Below, in pieces: positions 15,999-27,084 of a stretch of 64,000 nt of DNA (positions are counted from its first letter, which is position 1; each line of letters starts with the position of its first letter). This DNA comes from CAVTTH01 sp963737545 (GTDB lineage Bacteria > Verrucomicrobiota > Verrucomicrobiia > Chthoniobacterales > UBA10450). The stretch is taken from contig CAVTTH010000003.1 of the NCBI GenBank assembly GCA_963737545.1, forward strand, positions 744,001 through 808,000, written 5' to 3'. The notes below the pieces were generated by a model that saw only the letters and a list, made by a program, of their open reading frames with translations, did not search any database and was not told where the DNA came from. A program made the position numbers and the translations under genes.

Positions 15999-16910
15999 CT
16001 AGCGCGCCGCGGCAGGCTTCTCCGGCGCTTCAATCCTGGCGCTCAACTCTCGTGCGAGCCGTTCCCCTTCCTCCACCTGCGTCGGAGTCATGCCTCTCGC
16101 GATTTCCGCGAGCGGCACGCTGCCGGTGGCTTCACCCCTATCGGCACTGAGCTTGAACCACGCATAGGCTTGAATCAGATCTCGTTGACCGGCGATGCCG
16201 CTGGAATAGAAACGACCGAGATTGGCCTGGGCTTTGGCGTCGCCTTGCTCGGCTGCCTTGCGAAACCAGTCCGCTGCTTGTTTGCCATCCGTTGTCACGC
16301 CGAGTCCGCTTTCATATAGAAAACCGAGAGTGTTTTGCGCCCAGGCTTTTCCCGCGGCAGCTGCTCGGGCGAGCCATTTCGCCGCATCGGCGTAGCTCTT
16401 TTCGCAGCCTTGATCGCCAAAGTAATACAGGCGGCCGAGGTGAAGTTCCGCTTCCACGTAATTCCTCTCGGCGGCTTTTTTGAACCAGCGGATCGCCTCC
16501 TGACAATCCTTCTTCGTGCCCGTTCCCGACAAGTACATTTGACCAACCGTGTCCTCTGACTCTGGGACGGATTGTTCGGCAGCCTTTTTGAACCACGAAA
16601 GCGCGATCGCCGCGTCTTTCTTCACGCCGCTACCCTGGAGATACATCACTCCGAGATTGTGCTCCGCCTTGGCGTGTCCCTGAGCGGCGGCCAATCTAAA
16701 AAATTCCAACGCCTTGAGATCATCCTTCTTCAGGCCCTCCCCGTGAAAGTAAGCGCGTCCGATGGAAAATTGTGTTTCGGCGTCTTTGCTCGTCGCTTGT
16801 TCGTCGAGCTTGTCGGCCCTGGTTTCGGCGATGCCGGATAACGGGATCGCGAGCGACATAAGGATCAAGCCAACTCTCAATTTGTGATGAAAACTTGGCG
16901 AACACGTCAT
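15999..16910 (-). CDS. Secreted Sel1-like repeat protein
   Basis: 303 residues with a signal peptide (KLRVGLILMSLAIPLSGIAE). It is made of about six Sel1/TPR-like repeats of roughly 36 residues, each with the pattern A-x2-x-LG-x-(M/L)Y-x3-G-x-G-V-x-KD, for example AEHNLGVMYLQGSGVKKD near residue 100. Sel1 proteins are periplasmic or membrane-attached scaffolds for protein-protein contacts. Its ATG overlaps the TGA of the upstream TMTC-like gene (ATGA), so the two are coupled. It is the last gene of the large leftward array that includes the TpsA adhesin. Function within that array is inferred only from position. Confidence 0.82.
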   Translation of the reverse strand: MTCSPSFHHKLRVGLILMSLAIPLSGIAETRADKLDEQATSKDAETQFSIGRAYFHGEGLKKDDLKALEFFRLAAAQGHAKAEHNLGVMYLQGSGVKKDAAIALSWFKKAAEQSVPESEDTVGQMYLSGTGTKKDCQEAIRWFKKAAERNYVEAELHLGRLYYFGDQGCEKSYADAAKWLARAAAAGKAWAQNTLGFLYESGLGVTTDGKQAADWFRKAAEQGDAKAQANLGRFYSSGIAGQRDLIQAYAWFKLSADRGEATGSVPLAEIARGMTPTQVEEGERLARELSARIEAPEKPAAAR

Positions 16911-18874
16911 GGTCGACCTCCTGTTTGTTTTGCTTGAAGCACACCGTTCAGATTTGTCCGAGCTTCCGTGAAATCCGGTTTCAACCGGAGCGCTTCTTTG
17001 TATTGAGCGACTGCGTCATCGACGCGGCCGAGAACGAAGAGCGCCCCGCCCATATCATTGTGGGCAACGGCTGAGTCGGGTTTCAGCTCGATGGCGCGCG
17101 CAAAATGCGACCGCGCCTCTTCAATTCGACCGGCATTAAAAAACAGAGCGCCCAGGCTCTGATGCGCCTCGACGTAGTCGGGATCGAGCCGCAACGCTTC
17201 CGAATATTCTGCGATCGCTCTTTCTGTCTGCGCGATTTTTTCCAGCTCCACACCAAGGTTTCTGTGCGCCTCGGCAGATTTGGGATCGCATTTGATCGCT
17301 TCCTCGAAGAAATGCGCCGCCTCGGCCGGATGGCCGGTCTTGTCGAGAACGACACCGGCTTCGAAATATGCCTTGGCTGATTTCGGATTGAGACGGATGA
17401 CTTCGTCCAATTCCGCGATCGCCGCATCGTACTGGCCTGTCTTTTCCAAGGCGGTGGCAAAGGTCAGATGCGCTTCGGCATAGTGTGGCGCCAGATCGAC
17501 AGCTGTTTTCAATTCGCGCAGGCCTTCAGTCGAACGATCTTCATCCAACAGCGCCACCCCCAGATTCATGTGTGCGACTGGATTCCTTCCGGTGGCGGCG
17601 ATGACGTGCCGGAAAAGACTTTCGCTGTCATGCCAGTAACCGATCTGCTTCCGCGTCAGGATTGCACTCGCGCCGAGAATGAAGATCGTCGCCAAAGGCA
17701 AAACTCCTTTTAGCCAGAGGTGATCTTTCGCCAGGTCATACACGCCCCAGACCAAAACGATGATCGCACCGACCGACGGAATGTAGGTGTAACGATCGGC
17801 CATGGACTGGGCGCCGACCTGCACCAAACCGATCACTGGGACTGCTGTGCCGAGGAACCAAAGCCAACCCACGAGAAAGTACGGATGAGTGTCGCGCGAA
17901 CGCAGCGCGAGAAAAGAAATCCCGAGAAGCAGGCAGACCGCGAAAATTACCGAGACGAGCGGCCAATAGACCGGGTGCGGATAGAACGCGGCGAGATCGA
18001 CGGGATAAAAGAGTTTGCCGAGATACCGGCAGTAAGAAATGGCTGCGTTTTCCCAGCGCGCAATCACAGGATAACTCGCCATCGTCTTGACGGCGCCGGC
18101 ATTTTTCTGAACGATCAGCGTGATGGTGCCGGCCGCGGCCGCGAGGAGAAAGAACGGCAGCTTTTCAGTGACGAGGCGCCACGTGTTCGCATTTTGATTC
18201 GAAAATCGCCAGCGCAGGAGTGGCCAATAATCGAGCAGCAACATGACGAACGGCAGGCTGATAAGCATCGACTTGCTCATCAGGCCCAGAGCAAAACAAA
18301 AAATCGCCGTACCGTAGTAAATTGCCCTTTTCCACGTTCCCCCGCCCACGCGCTCCACCCAGAGCACATAAAACCAGAGCGTGAGGACGCCGAAGAAAGC
18401 AGCGAGCACATCTTTGCGTTCGCAAATCCATGCGACCGACTCGACCCGCAGCGGGTGCAATCCGAAAAGCGCGGCCAAAACAAAACTGCGTCCGGTTGCA
18501 CCGGTCATTTTCCAAAACAACAGGAACAAAAACGCGGTCGTGATCGCGTGAAGGAAAACGCTGGTCGCGTGATGACCCGCCGCGTTCTGGCCGAAGACCG
18601 CGCAATCCAGCATGTGTGAAACCCAAGTGACCGGGTGCCAGTTGGACGCGTAATCGCTTCGCAACGCCCATGAGAGATTTTCCCAGCTGAGACCCCGCTG
18701 CACGCGCACGTTCTTCGTCACGTAATCGGGATCGTCGTAATTGACGAACCCGTTTCGCGTGGCCGGCAGAAAGGTCATGAGGACGGCCGCGATGAGCAAA
18801 ACTGACAAGAGGATGATCGGCTTCGACCGACTGACGCTCAAACCAGATTCTGCCGGAACGTTCTCAGAGCTCAT
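16907..18874 (-). CDS. TMTC-like polytopic membrane protein with C-terminal TPRs
   Basis: 655 residues from ATG 18874 (a TTG at 18883 also fits). The N-terminal ~390 residues hold about ten membrane helices with features of GT-C type glycosyltransferases: an acidic first loop FVNYDDPDYVTKN near residue 50 and HPLRVESVAWICERKDVLAA near 150, a motif shared with eukaryotic TMTC O-mannosyltransferases and their bacterial relatives. The C-terminal ~230 residues are six or more TPRs (for example AEAHRNLGVELEKIAQTERA). TMTC proteins mannosylate from a lipid-linked donor; activity here is inferred. It starts 32 bases after the TpsA stop and overlaps the Sel1 gene, so adhesin glycosylation is a plausible job. 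Confidence 0.75.
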   Translation of the reverse strand: MSSENVPAESGLSVSRSKPIILLSVLLIAAVLMTFLPATRNGFVNYDDPDYVTKNVRVQRGLSWENLSWALRSDYASNWHPVTWVSHMLDCAVFGQNAAGHHATSVFLHAITTAFLFLLFWKMTGATGRSFVLAALFGLHPLRVESVAWICERKDVLAAFFGVLTLWFYVLWVERVGGGTWKRAIYYGTAIFCFALGLMSKSMLISLPFVMLLLDYWPLLRWRFSNQNANTWRLVTEKLPFFLLAAAAGTITLIVQKNAGAVKTMASYPVIARWENAAISYCRYLGKLFYPVDLAAFYPHPVYWPLVSVIFAVCLLLGISFLALRSRDTHPYFLVGWLWFLGTAVPVIGLVQVGAQSMADRYTYIPSVGAIIVLVWGVYDLAKDHLWLKGVLPLATIFILGASAILTRKQIGYWHDSESLFRHVIAATGRNPVAHMNLGVALLDEDRSTEGLRELKTAVDLAPHYAEAHLTFATALEKTGQYDAAIAELDEVIRLNPKSAKAYFEAGVVLDKTGHPAEAAHFFEEAIKCDPKSAEAHRNLGVELEKIAQTERAIAEYSEALRLDPDYVEAHQSLGALFFNAGRIEEARSHFARAIELKPDSAVAHNDMGGALFVLGRVDDAVAQYKEALRLKPDFTEARTNLNGVLQAKQTGGRP

Positions 18875-18906
18875 CAAAACCAAAGGGCAGCTTCCAAGCC
18901 GCCCGA

Positions 18907-21900
18907 TTAAAGCGATCCGCCGCCAGATTCGTTCGATTGAAACTGCGAAAGCCGAACGGACTCGCCTGCCGCCGACGTTTGTTTTCGGCGTCGTTGATCT
19001 TCGTCATCATCGCCTCCGCCGTAACCAAGCACTTCGACTGAGATGATCGACGGAACTTCTTCCTGGGGCGCACCGGCCGGGTTCTGATTGGCGAGATTTG
19101 AGGCGGCGTTATTGGTCGCGGCGATGGAGTTGGATGCAACGGTCAGGCTGCCGAGATTGGGCGCGGCGATCGCGGGAACGCCGGCACTGGCGCCACCAAC
19201 CTGGATGTTTCCGGCATTGACAATCGTGACTGCGGCGAGATTGAGATTGCCCGAGACGCGAATGCCGGCGTCCCCCGCATCAATTGTTCCTGTTGGCGCG
19301 ATCAGGTCGACATCGGATGGCGGCACCCCGGCGACGGTTTCCAAAACGCCGATCCCGCCACCAGTGGCCAGACCGGCGAGGTCGGTTTGGACGTCGCCGC
19401 TCTGAGGATCGATCAAGACACGCGTCGGCGGCGCCGAAAATACGGTCTTCGACGAGACGCCGGCGGCAATATTTCCGTTCGAGGACCAAATAATCTCGTT
19501 GCCACCGCGCAAAGTGAAGATGCGAGAGGTTCCGACATTCACGCTCTGGTCGGTGAAAATGGAGATGTTGCCGCCGTGTTCGGTCAGGATTCCCTGATCC
19601 GCGGCCTGATTACCTGTCGAATCGACGCCGACATTGAGCTGACCGCCGGGAGCGAACAGGCTGATGTCGCCGCCGTTGCGCGTTTTGATTTCGCGTGACG
19701 TGAGCGAGATGTCGCCCCGCCATTCATCACCCGGAAACAGCGCCGCGATCGCGGCATATCCCTGATCGAAATTTCCGAAGTTCGCGCTGTCGGGATTGTT
19801 CCGGTCCCGCCCGGCATCGCGCAGGACGAGATAGAAAATGTCCAGGGCGAGCGCATCTTGTTTCTCGTCTGGCAATTGATTGAACTGAGCCCAGATCTCC
19901 GAGTCGGTCGCGTTCGGCAGGCCAATCAATTTGCCCAATTCCGGAAGATAACGCACGGATTGATCGGCGGCGGAATTCGGATCAAGAAATTGCGCTTCGA
20001 AGGCCGCGAAATCGAGCGCACCGTTCGTTAGTCCACTGGACAAGCCAATCCCGGCGCCGGCGATGATATCCGCGCCCGCGAAGGGTAGAAACGGATTGCG
20101 CGCGTTCCCGATGCTGGTGATGCCGACAGCCGTTCCATCGGAATTATTCGGGCCCACTCCCAGATCGAAGTTCCGGCCGGCTAGGACTTCGAGAGTGCCC
20201 GGTCCACTGATCTGAATATCGCCAGCCGCCGGTGAACTATCGAGCAAGTTACCGGGCGCTGTCGCCGGCGCGCGCAACGCGGAATTCGGATCGTAGGCAA
20301 TCAGATCGCGCCCAGCTGCGATCAGACTGACGTCAGCGGCGCTGATATTCTGAATGTAAAAAGCGATATCGGTAATATCCCGCTCAGCCACTACGCGCGC
20401 GGCCTTGCCAGAGAAGAGAGTGAAGCCGCTAATGTCTCCGCTGCCAGCGTAGAGGTGAACGGGATCGAGATCGCCGGCGTGGAGAAGTCCGGAAGCATGC
20501 AGGGTCTGTTTGTTTTGCAAAACAGCGGCCGCCCCCTCGAACGAACCAGTTTCTGCAAACAGGGCCGAAATCGCGCTCAGAAAAATCGCCGTGTTTGTGA
20601 TATTAAGTCCCTGGGAGGTCGGATCGGTCAGCGTGTTGCGATACGCAAAGGGACTCGTTATTCCGGGGACCCGATTGGGGTCGGCGTCGGAAAGATTGAT
20701 CCGGCTGGAATCGAAAATCGCCGTGCCATCACCTAGCAACCCGTCACGCTGCAAACCGTTGATCGCACCTTGCGCAATGAGATCGATCGTGCCATGCGAT
20801 GCCGGAAACAGAGTGAGATTGCCGGCAACATTCAGATCGCCCGAGAACGCGGTCACGCGCAGCGCCGGCGGCAGCAACGAAACCAGACTCCCAAATGCAT
20901 TGGCGTTGGGTTCATCCAGCCGGAGCCAGGGTTGATAAAATGAAGCACTCTGGATTTGCGGAGTGGTATCCAATCTGGAAATGCGGTCCAGCCACGCCTG
21001 TAACAGCGGAGTGTTCGATCCAGCGGCATTCGGCAGCGTAATATTTTCCCGCAGGGTGACGTTGCCCGTGAGCGATTCCACGTTGACCGCGTCAGTCGAG
21101 GCATAAGTGGAGAAATAAGTCTTATACCAGTAGGAATTGTTTACTCCCTCGGGTAGAAGGAACAGATTGGCAACCGGACCGAGCAACAAATCTCCGCGAG
21201 CCGTTACGTCGAAGCTTCCCTTCCCCAAAAACAGAGTGGATGGCAGCCACGTTTCTTCGGATAAAACATTCGATGGAGTGACCACGGTCGCTCCCCACGG
21301 TGAACGCCCTGCGTTGGTTAGGATCCGGTTGCCGGCAGTGAGCATTCCCTGACCGCGCTCGACATAAAAAACACCGGCGTCGATGTTGTTTCCCGCGCGC
21401 ACGGTGACGTCGCCGCCGCCAAGCTCGACCAGATTGGCGGCGTTCGGAGCAATCGGATTTCCCATGCCGTCCGTTCCGGCCATGCGAGCGTTGGTCGGCG
21501 CCACGGCATCGATGTTGCGCACATCATGACCGGCGTTGAGGACAACGTTGCCTCCACCTAACGCGCCAACTCCTTCAAAAAAGTTGCTGAAGTCGATCCA
21601 CCATGTCGTCGAGCCGATGTCATGAAAACCGCCACTTCGCGTGACCGGCGCGAACAGACCCGTCGCCGGATCGACCAGGCCACGTCGATAGAGCCAGTTG
21701 ACCGGCAACTCTCGGGAAGAGTCATCGACCAAAACACCGGCAATTTGAGTTTGATGAACAATGTCGCCCTGGGCGCTGATCGTGATATTGCCGCCAGCGA
21801 GAGTGTACTGCGCAGGGTAAGGGATGAGCTGTTGACGAATGCCGAGAGGGTTGCCGGCGGATGTTTGCCCAGAGAAGTTAGGGGTAGGTATATCAAACGT

Positions 21901-24114
21901 CCCGCCGAGTGTCGGATCGCTCACTTGAGTCCCGGCGGTGTAGATCGTGGCAAACTGATTCAACAGTTTTACGTCGCGGCCTGCGGAAATGTCGACATCG
22001 CCCGATCCGGTGCGAATGACTTGGAAGCGGGTCGCGACAGCGCTGGCCGTGGTGGCGCCGGGACCGCCGGAACCAAAAACATTCAGGCCGTAATCCTTTC
22101 CAAGCAAAACCGAACCGCTAGTCGCTCCCAGAGCCGATAAAGCCTGGACGCGATGAAAATCGGCTGCTCCGAAATCCGCGCCCGCGGTCAGGTGATAGGT
22201 CCACGACTGCTGGTTAGGCGTAAGCATCGGATTGAGGGCGAGCAGGGCGGAGTCGTAGGCACTGGAAACGAAGCCGTCGCTCAAGGCATTGTAGAAAACG
22301 AGATTGCCCGCAGCGCGCAGCGTCAGAACACCGGCTGAGCCGTTCGGACCGAAGCGATAGTCGGCCAGGTTCCAGTCGCTGCTCGGAGCCGATGTCGTCG
22401 TGCCGAGGGTAAGATCACCGCTTCGATTAATGATTTCCGCTCCGGCTTCGATGACGGCAATGGGGGCAAGGCTTTGATTATTGGTGAACAGACGGTTGAA
22501 CATCGCGAGGTAGTTGGAGGTCGTTGTGCCATCTTCGCCGATGAATGCAGTGGCGTTTGCCCGGACGGCGTTTTCCACGGTCGAGTTGATCGCGCCGCCG
22601 CTGGCGGTGAGATCGAACAGCTCGTACCCCTCAACCACGACACTGGAAGCACCGATGATATCGCCATTGATCGCATTGACTTGCAGATCGGTGTTGTCCG
22701 CATTCTGCGGCGCACGCAAATGCAGCGTGCCACTGAAATCCCCAAGGCTGGCCGCGCTGGCGACTGACAAGTCGATGGTCGATCCGGTCTGGATGTCGAG
22801 GAGCGCGTCTGGATCGATCACGCCGTTAATTTCCGAACCGGCCGCGAGCGAAATCGCACCGCCTTTTCCGGCGTGATCAAACTGCTGCGCCGCGACAGTC
22901 AGCAAGGAGCCATTCTGCAAAGTGACACTGCTGCTGGCGTCGAGACTAATTCTTCCTCCGGTCAGGCCAGATGCGTCAATTGTTCCGGCGACGACGATCG
23001 AACCATCATCAGTGGAAAGATCGAAGATCTGGCTGGTGGCAAGGCCATTGACGAGGACGTCGCCGTGCCGCACCCGAATCGAGCGCGCTTGCGTAAACGA
23101 AGCGGCATTCAGGATGGCGTCGATCGAAGCAAGCGTGGGCAAACTTCCAACATCGAGGGAGAAACTGCCGTCGCGGCCGTTCATGCTACCGGCGCCGTTT
23201 ACGCCGCCATTCAAAACAAACACCCCATTCGGGGCCGTGACCGAAAGCGTCCCGCCGTTTCCACCCTGACTCTGGGCGGCCACATTGATTAATCCTTGCG
23301 CCGCGACATTGACCGAGCCGTTGTTGGCAATCAGACTAACGACTCCTCCGCTGGTGTACTTGATAAGATCGTAAAAATTCTGCGCTGTGCCACCGACATC
23401 GATTCTGGTCGGGAAGAGATTTCCGATGGTCACGTTACCATCCGTCGCCTGAAGCGTGATCGAGCCACTCGGCAACAGGATGTCGATATTGTCGGTCACG
23501 TTTGAGCCGATGATGCTCAAACTGGCGCCGAGTCCGCTTGTCGTGGTGGTGGCTGAAGAACTCGACACCGATTGCAGATCGATCGCGCCGGTTGCGGAAA
23601 TGGTTTGGGTGGCTCCGAGGCCCGCAATGATGATCGGCGCCGCCATAGTCAAATCTCCGTCGAGCGAAAACGACCCGGCATCTTGTAGCTCGATACCCTG
23701 AGAAGCGTTGAAACGTCCACCGGTGAACTGCTCCGCAGCTATCTGATTGATACCGAATCGAATCGTTTCGGCATCGAACCGGAGCATCCCATTCGGAGCG
23801 ACGATGGCGCCGGGCGCATTGGCATTCGCCGAGTTATCGAGACTGATCGTTCTCCCGACAAAGTCGACAATCCCGCCATTGTTGAAGCCGCGGATTTCTC
23901 CGGCGTGCAACGCCAGGCTGTTCGACGCCGTGATTTGTCCGGTGCCATAAATGTCGATGGAGGAGTAGCTCAAAAGCGAAAGTGCCTGGACCGATCGGAG
24001 ATTCTGCAAAGCAACGCCGGCCAGGACGAGCCCGGCGTCGGGTGGCGGCTCAGCGCCGTTTGGCAACTGGATACTGACTCGACCGCTGTCGAGATTGACC
24101 ACCGAACCACTCGA
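18907..24114 (-). CDS. TpsA haemagglutinin-like exoprotein, C-terminal part (third frame)
   Basis: About 1,735 codons that continue the adhesin after a frameshift near 24113; joining sequence SSGSVVNLDSGRVSIQLPNG. The protein is low-complexity beta-helical: Gly/Asn/Asp rich with repeating I-x-I-x-A-x-G-D-I strands (GGDISLFAPGGQLNVGVDST). The C-terminus carries the marker of DUF3739-type filamentous haemagglutinins, EEVPSIISVEVLGYGGGDDD, then a basic patch RRRKQTSAAG and a Ser/Gly tail. No cysteine is present in this whole stretch, as expected for proteins threaded through TpsB. It ends 32 bases before the TMTC-like gene. The shift lies in the palindrome ACTCGAGT (24109-24116). Confidence 0.85.
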   Translation of the reverse strand, partial: SSGSVVNLDSGRVSIQLPNGAEPPPDAGLVLAGVALQNLRSVQALSLLSYSSIDIYGTGQITASNSLALHAGEIRGFNNGGIVDFVGRTISLDNSANANAPGAIVAPNGMLRFDAETIRFGINQIAAEQFTGGRFNASQGIELQDAGSFSLDGDLTMAAPIIIAGLGATQTISATGAIDLQSVSSSSATTTTSGLGASLSIIGSNVTDNIDILLPSGSITLQATDGNVTIGNLFPTRIDVGGTAQNFYDLIKYTSGGVVSLIANNGSVNVAAQGLINVAAQSQGGNGGTLSVTAPNGVFVLNGGVNGAGSMNGRDGSFSLDVGSLPTLASIDAILNAASFTQARSIRVRHGDVLVNGLATSQIFDLSTDDGSIVVAGTIDASGLTGGRISLDASSSVTLQNGSLLTVAAQQFDHAGKGGAISLAAGSEINGVIDPDALLDIQTGSTIDLSVASAASLGDFSGTLHLRAPQNADNTDLQVNAINGDIIGASSVVVEGYELFDLTASGGAINSTVENAVRANATAFIGEDGTTTSNYLAMFNRLFTNNQSLAPIAVIEAGAEIINRSGDLTLGTTTSAPSSDWNLADYRFGPNGSAGVLTLRAAGNLVFYNALSDGFVSSAYDSALLALNPMLTPNQQSWTYHLTAGADFGAADFHRVQALSALGATSGSVLLGKDYGLNVFGSGGPGATTASAVATRFQVIRTGSGDVDISAGRDVKLLNQFATIYTAGTQVSDPTLGGTFDIPTPNFSGQTSAGNPLGIRQQLIPYPAQYTLAGGNITISAQGDIVHQTQIAGVLVDDSSRELPVNWLYRRGLVDPATGLFAPVTRSGGFHDIGSTTWWIDFSNFFEGVGALGGGNVVLNAGHDVRNIDAVAPTNARMAGTDGMGNPIAPNAANLVELGGGDVTVRAGNNIDAGVFYVERGQGMLTAGNRILTNAGRSPWGATVVTPSNVLSEETWLPSTLFLGKGSFDVTARGDLLLGPVANLFLLPEGVNNSYWYKTYFSTYASTDAVNVESLTGNVTLRENITLPNAAGSNTPLLQAWLDRISRLDTTPQIQSASFYQPWLRLDEPNANAFGSLVSLLPPALRVTAFSGDLNVAGNLTLFPASHGTIDLIAQGAINGLQRDGLLGDGTAIFDSSRINLSDADPNRVPGITSPFAYRNTLTDPTSQGLNITNTAIFLSAISALFAETGSFEGAAAVLQNKQTLHASGLLHAGDLDPVHLYAGSGDISGFTLFSGKAARVVAERDITDIAFYIQNISAADVSLIAAGRDLIAYDPNSALRAPATAPGNLLDSSPAAGDIQISGPGTLEVLAGRNFDLGVGPNNSDGTAVGITSIGNARNPFLPFAGADIIAGAGIGLSSGLTNGALDFAAFEAQFLDPNSAADQSVRYLPELGKLIGLPNATDSEIWAQFNQLPDEKQDALALDIFYLVLRDAGRDRNNPDSANFGNFDQGYAAIAALFPGDEWRGDISLTSREIKTRNGGDISLFAPGGQLNVGVDSTGNQAADQGILTEHGGNISIFTDQSVNVGTSRIFTLRGGNEIIWSSNGNIAAGVSSKTVFSAPPTRVLIDPQSGDVQTDLAGLATGGGIGVLETVAGVPPSDVDLIAPTGTIDAGDAGIRVSGNLNLAAVTIVNAGNIQVGGASAGVPAIAAPNLGSLTVASNSIAATNNAASNLANQNPAGAPQEEVPSIISVEVLGYGGGDDDEDQRRRKQTSAAGESVRLSQFQSNESGGGSL

Positions 24115-27084
24115 GTATTGCGGTGGGATCGAGCGACGTCGCCGATGTCGAATCCAGCGTTACGCTCGCTCCGGTCAGATGCACGTTCGCGCCCACGAAC
24201 TCGTGCGGAACATCCGATGCATTGACCCCGAAACGCGCAATCTGCGCCAACGGATCAACACTGACTCGCAGGAGCACGCCGTTGCCGCTGCCCGCAGTGT
24301 CGGCGCTCCCAAAGACAAGCAAGTCGGCCGGTGCGGCGAGTGATCCGGATGCGGTGACGATCGCACCGGGCGCCAGCGTGAGCGTTTGGTTCGCGACCAC
24401 GATCACGCCGGTTCCGCTCAAGGGCGCCCCTGCGTTATCGATTACGACATTGTTGGTCACGACGGTCACCTCCGTCCCATCCGCCGAGTCCTGCCGCCGT
24501 CCGCCGATTAACAAACTCTCCGCGCCAAAAGCGCTCAACGCCGCGGCATCCAGAACAAGTTCGTTAGGGACGTCGATCATGCCTGGACCGCCAATCAGAA
24601 TGTCAACCGGGCTGCTGATATCGACCTGACCGCCGCGTCCGCCGCTGCTGAGCGCTCGTGAATCCAAACTGCCTAAGATTGAGATCGTATCGGTCGCATC
24701 AAAAAGGAGACGCCCCGAATCAATTGGCAGCCTCGGAACAGCGATGTCGCGGTCGATCGCAGCCTGTCGCAAATAGCTGTTAGCGGAATAATTGTTGTAC
24801 TGCGCGCGACTGCGAACCACCGAGCCGGATGCAATTTCAAAAGACGAAAAGAGCGGCTGGCCTGCCAGCGGATTGAATCCATTGAAACGATACCCCGATG
24901 TGAGGGTCGATCCGTCCGGCTGCGACGAGCCTGCCACCGGAATCCCGGCTTTCGGCGTAATCAGAAACGCGCCCGGGAGCAACGCATAACGCGCCGGGAG
25001 CAAAGTGTAGGTTCCAGCCGGCAACCCGCCGCCGCCATTGAGATAAACCTGATCGCCCACGCCCAAGGTGCTGTTGGTGTAGCCTTGATCGCTCCCGAAA
25101 ACCGAACTGGAGTTGTAAGGCGCATAGGGAGCGTAGCCGGTGTCGTAGCCCGGAAGGATGGCAAAGCCGGACGAAGTGTTGAGAATGTCGATTGTTCCGT
25201 TGACGCCGGAAACAAATTGGTAGGCGAACAGATCGCCGCCGCCCCGAATATCGATTCTCGAACCTGGTTCGTCAGAAACATTCGCTCCCGCGATGTTGAT
25301 ATATTTCCTCGGCACACCGCCAGCGGTGATGTCGTTGCCGGCGGGATCAATCCAGGCCGTGCCATTGAGATTGAATCCGTACGGGATGGTGAGGGAACTG
25401 CCGCTGATCGGGTCGACAGCGGCAACCGACGTGATGCTGCCAGCGAGAAGACTTACGTCCTGAGCGGAGGGAATCGCGAGGTTTGTGATTGGATCAATCG
25501 GGGCGTCGCCCGTTCCATCGAAGCCAATGTTAATGGTGCCAAGAGGCGCACGGAGAACGCCAGCATCATCGATGATTGACCCATAAACGTTCAGCTCTCC
25601 CCCAGCCGAGAGCGGCAAGGGCCGTGTTCCACTCGCGGTCAGCGTGATCGTTCCAGGAAGCGAGCTGCCGCCGAACAAATAATCGTAGGCCGCGATCGTG
25701 AATTGCGTCGCGGTAGTCGGATAAATCTGACCCGCGGTAATTGAGATGTTGCCCGCGACATCGAGCGTGCCGTCGCCCCGAACGTCGCCGTTGTTCGCCA
25801 CCAGATTCAGGTTGCCGATGTTCTGGAGCGAGAGATTTCCGATGTCGATCAGAGAGGCTTCAACCGAAAGACTGCCCGTGCCAAACGTGGGCGGGAAATA
25901 AAATGGTTGGCCAGAGACGGAAAATGCGTTTCGCGGTTCCTCCTGAGCGAACGGCGGGCGGAACGCCGTGCCTAACGAAATGTATGGCGCGTTTAGATTC
26001 ACCTCTCCGTCAGCCCGAATGACGCCACCACTGGCAATGAGCAGGCTCCGATCGGCTGTAATCGTGACCGAGCCGGAAAAATGGACCGTGCCCTGAAGCA
26101 CAAGCGAGGCGAGTCCGGAGTGAATGAAATCATCCGCCGCGAAATAGCCTTCGCCAAAAATCGGATTGCCGTCTTCATCGACAACGAGATGACCGATGGC
26201 GTTTTCGCCCGGGCCATAGAAGCTCGCTGGAATCGCGCGATCGTTTTGGGTGACGATGATGTTGTCATCGAGCGGCGTTGTCACCACACCCGGCAGTTGA
26301 AACCGGTTGGATGAGATCGACAGCGTTCCGCCGACCGCGCTGGGGCCGCCGGCTGCCCCCAGCAATGTGGCGTCGGTAAAGAGTTCCTGCGATCCTCTGA
26401 GTGTGATCGAGCCGCCGTTGCTATCCACTCGAGTTGGAATAAACAGGGCGCCACTGAAGGATCCGGCAGGCGAGCTGCTGCTAAAGCCCGGCGCGAGATC
26501 GAGAATACCGGTGGCACCTGAGACGTCGAGAATGGAGCCGCTCTCGGCCACAATATTTCCCGAGACCGTAATATCACCGCCGGCCAGAACGCTTCCGATC
26601 CGGAAACCGCGCGAATCAGGCGTCAGCAAAGTGGTTCCCGCAGCGGATAGAAAACTGGATGGCCCAAGATCGACGGTCGGAAGAGCGTGCGATTGATCGC
26701 TGAAAAGCGTAGCGGTGTTGCCGCCGCCGCTGATCGAAATATTGCCGCCCGGAGTGATGATGCTTCCGAGAATGGCCGCCGTGTTTGCCGAAATTGAAAC
26801 CGACCCGAGCGGATCGGTCTCGATCATCGCGCCGGCACTCAAGATGAAATCACCCCGCACGAGCTGTTGAATCGTGGCGCTGTTAAATGAGTCCCTCACT
26901 CCGGGCGCACGGAACGACATACTTACCGGCGTGCGCACACCTTCCGGCAAGAGCGTCGGAGTGAGGGAGATCGTTCCCGCGCCGTTCCCGTCCAAACGTG
27001 CGAGCAAGCTCTGCGCGACCGGTTGAATGATCGTGCCCGGCGCGATGACAACAGCCGGGAGAAATTCGTCCGATTTGACCGGTC
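24050..27084 (-). CDS. TpsA haemagglutinin-like exoprotein, middle part (second frame)
   Basis: Roughly 990 codons between the shifts near 27080 and 24113. It resumes with SDEFLPAVVIAPGTIIQPVA after frame 1 ends in GFTSFTIAGLGAPTG. Content is uniform FHA-type beta-helix repeats such as GGDITVSGNIVAESGSILDV and contains no cysteine until it passes the second junction. Upstream of 27084 this frame is Arg/Ser/Cys-rich antisense noise and should not be annotated. The first shift sits at the palindrome GACCGGTC (27077-27084). Probably one gene with the two flanking parts, total near 3,790 residues. Confidence 0.8.

Noticed and set aside
17720..18619. 299-codon plus-strand ORF
   Set aside because: Shadow of the TMTC-like gene; no signal or domain.
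23905..24225. Separate small plus-strand genes within the TpsA region
   Set aside because: Many short frames here are reverse shadows of the long repetitive gene.
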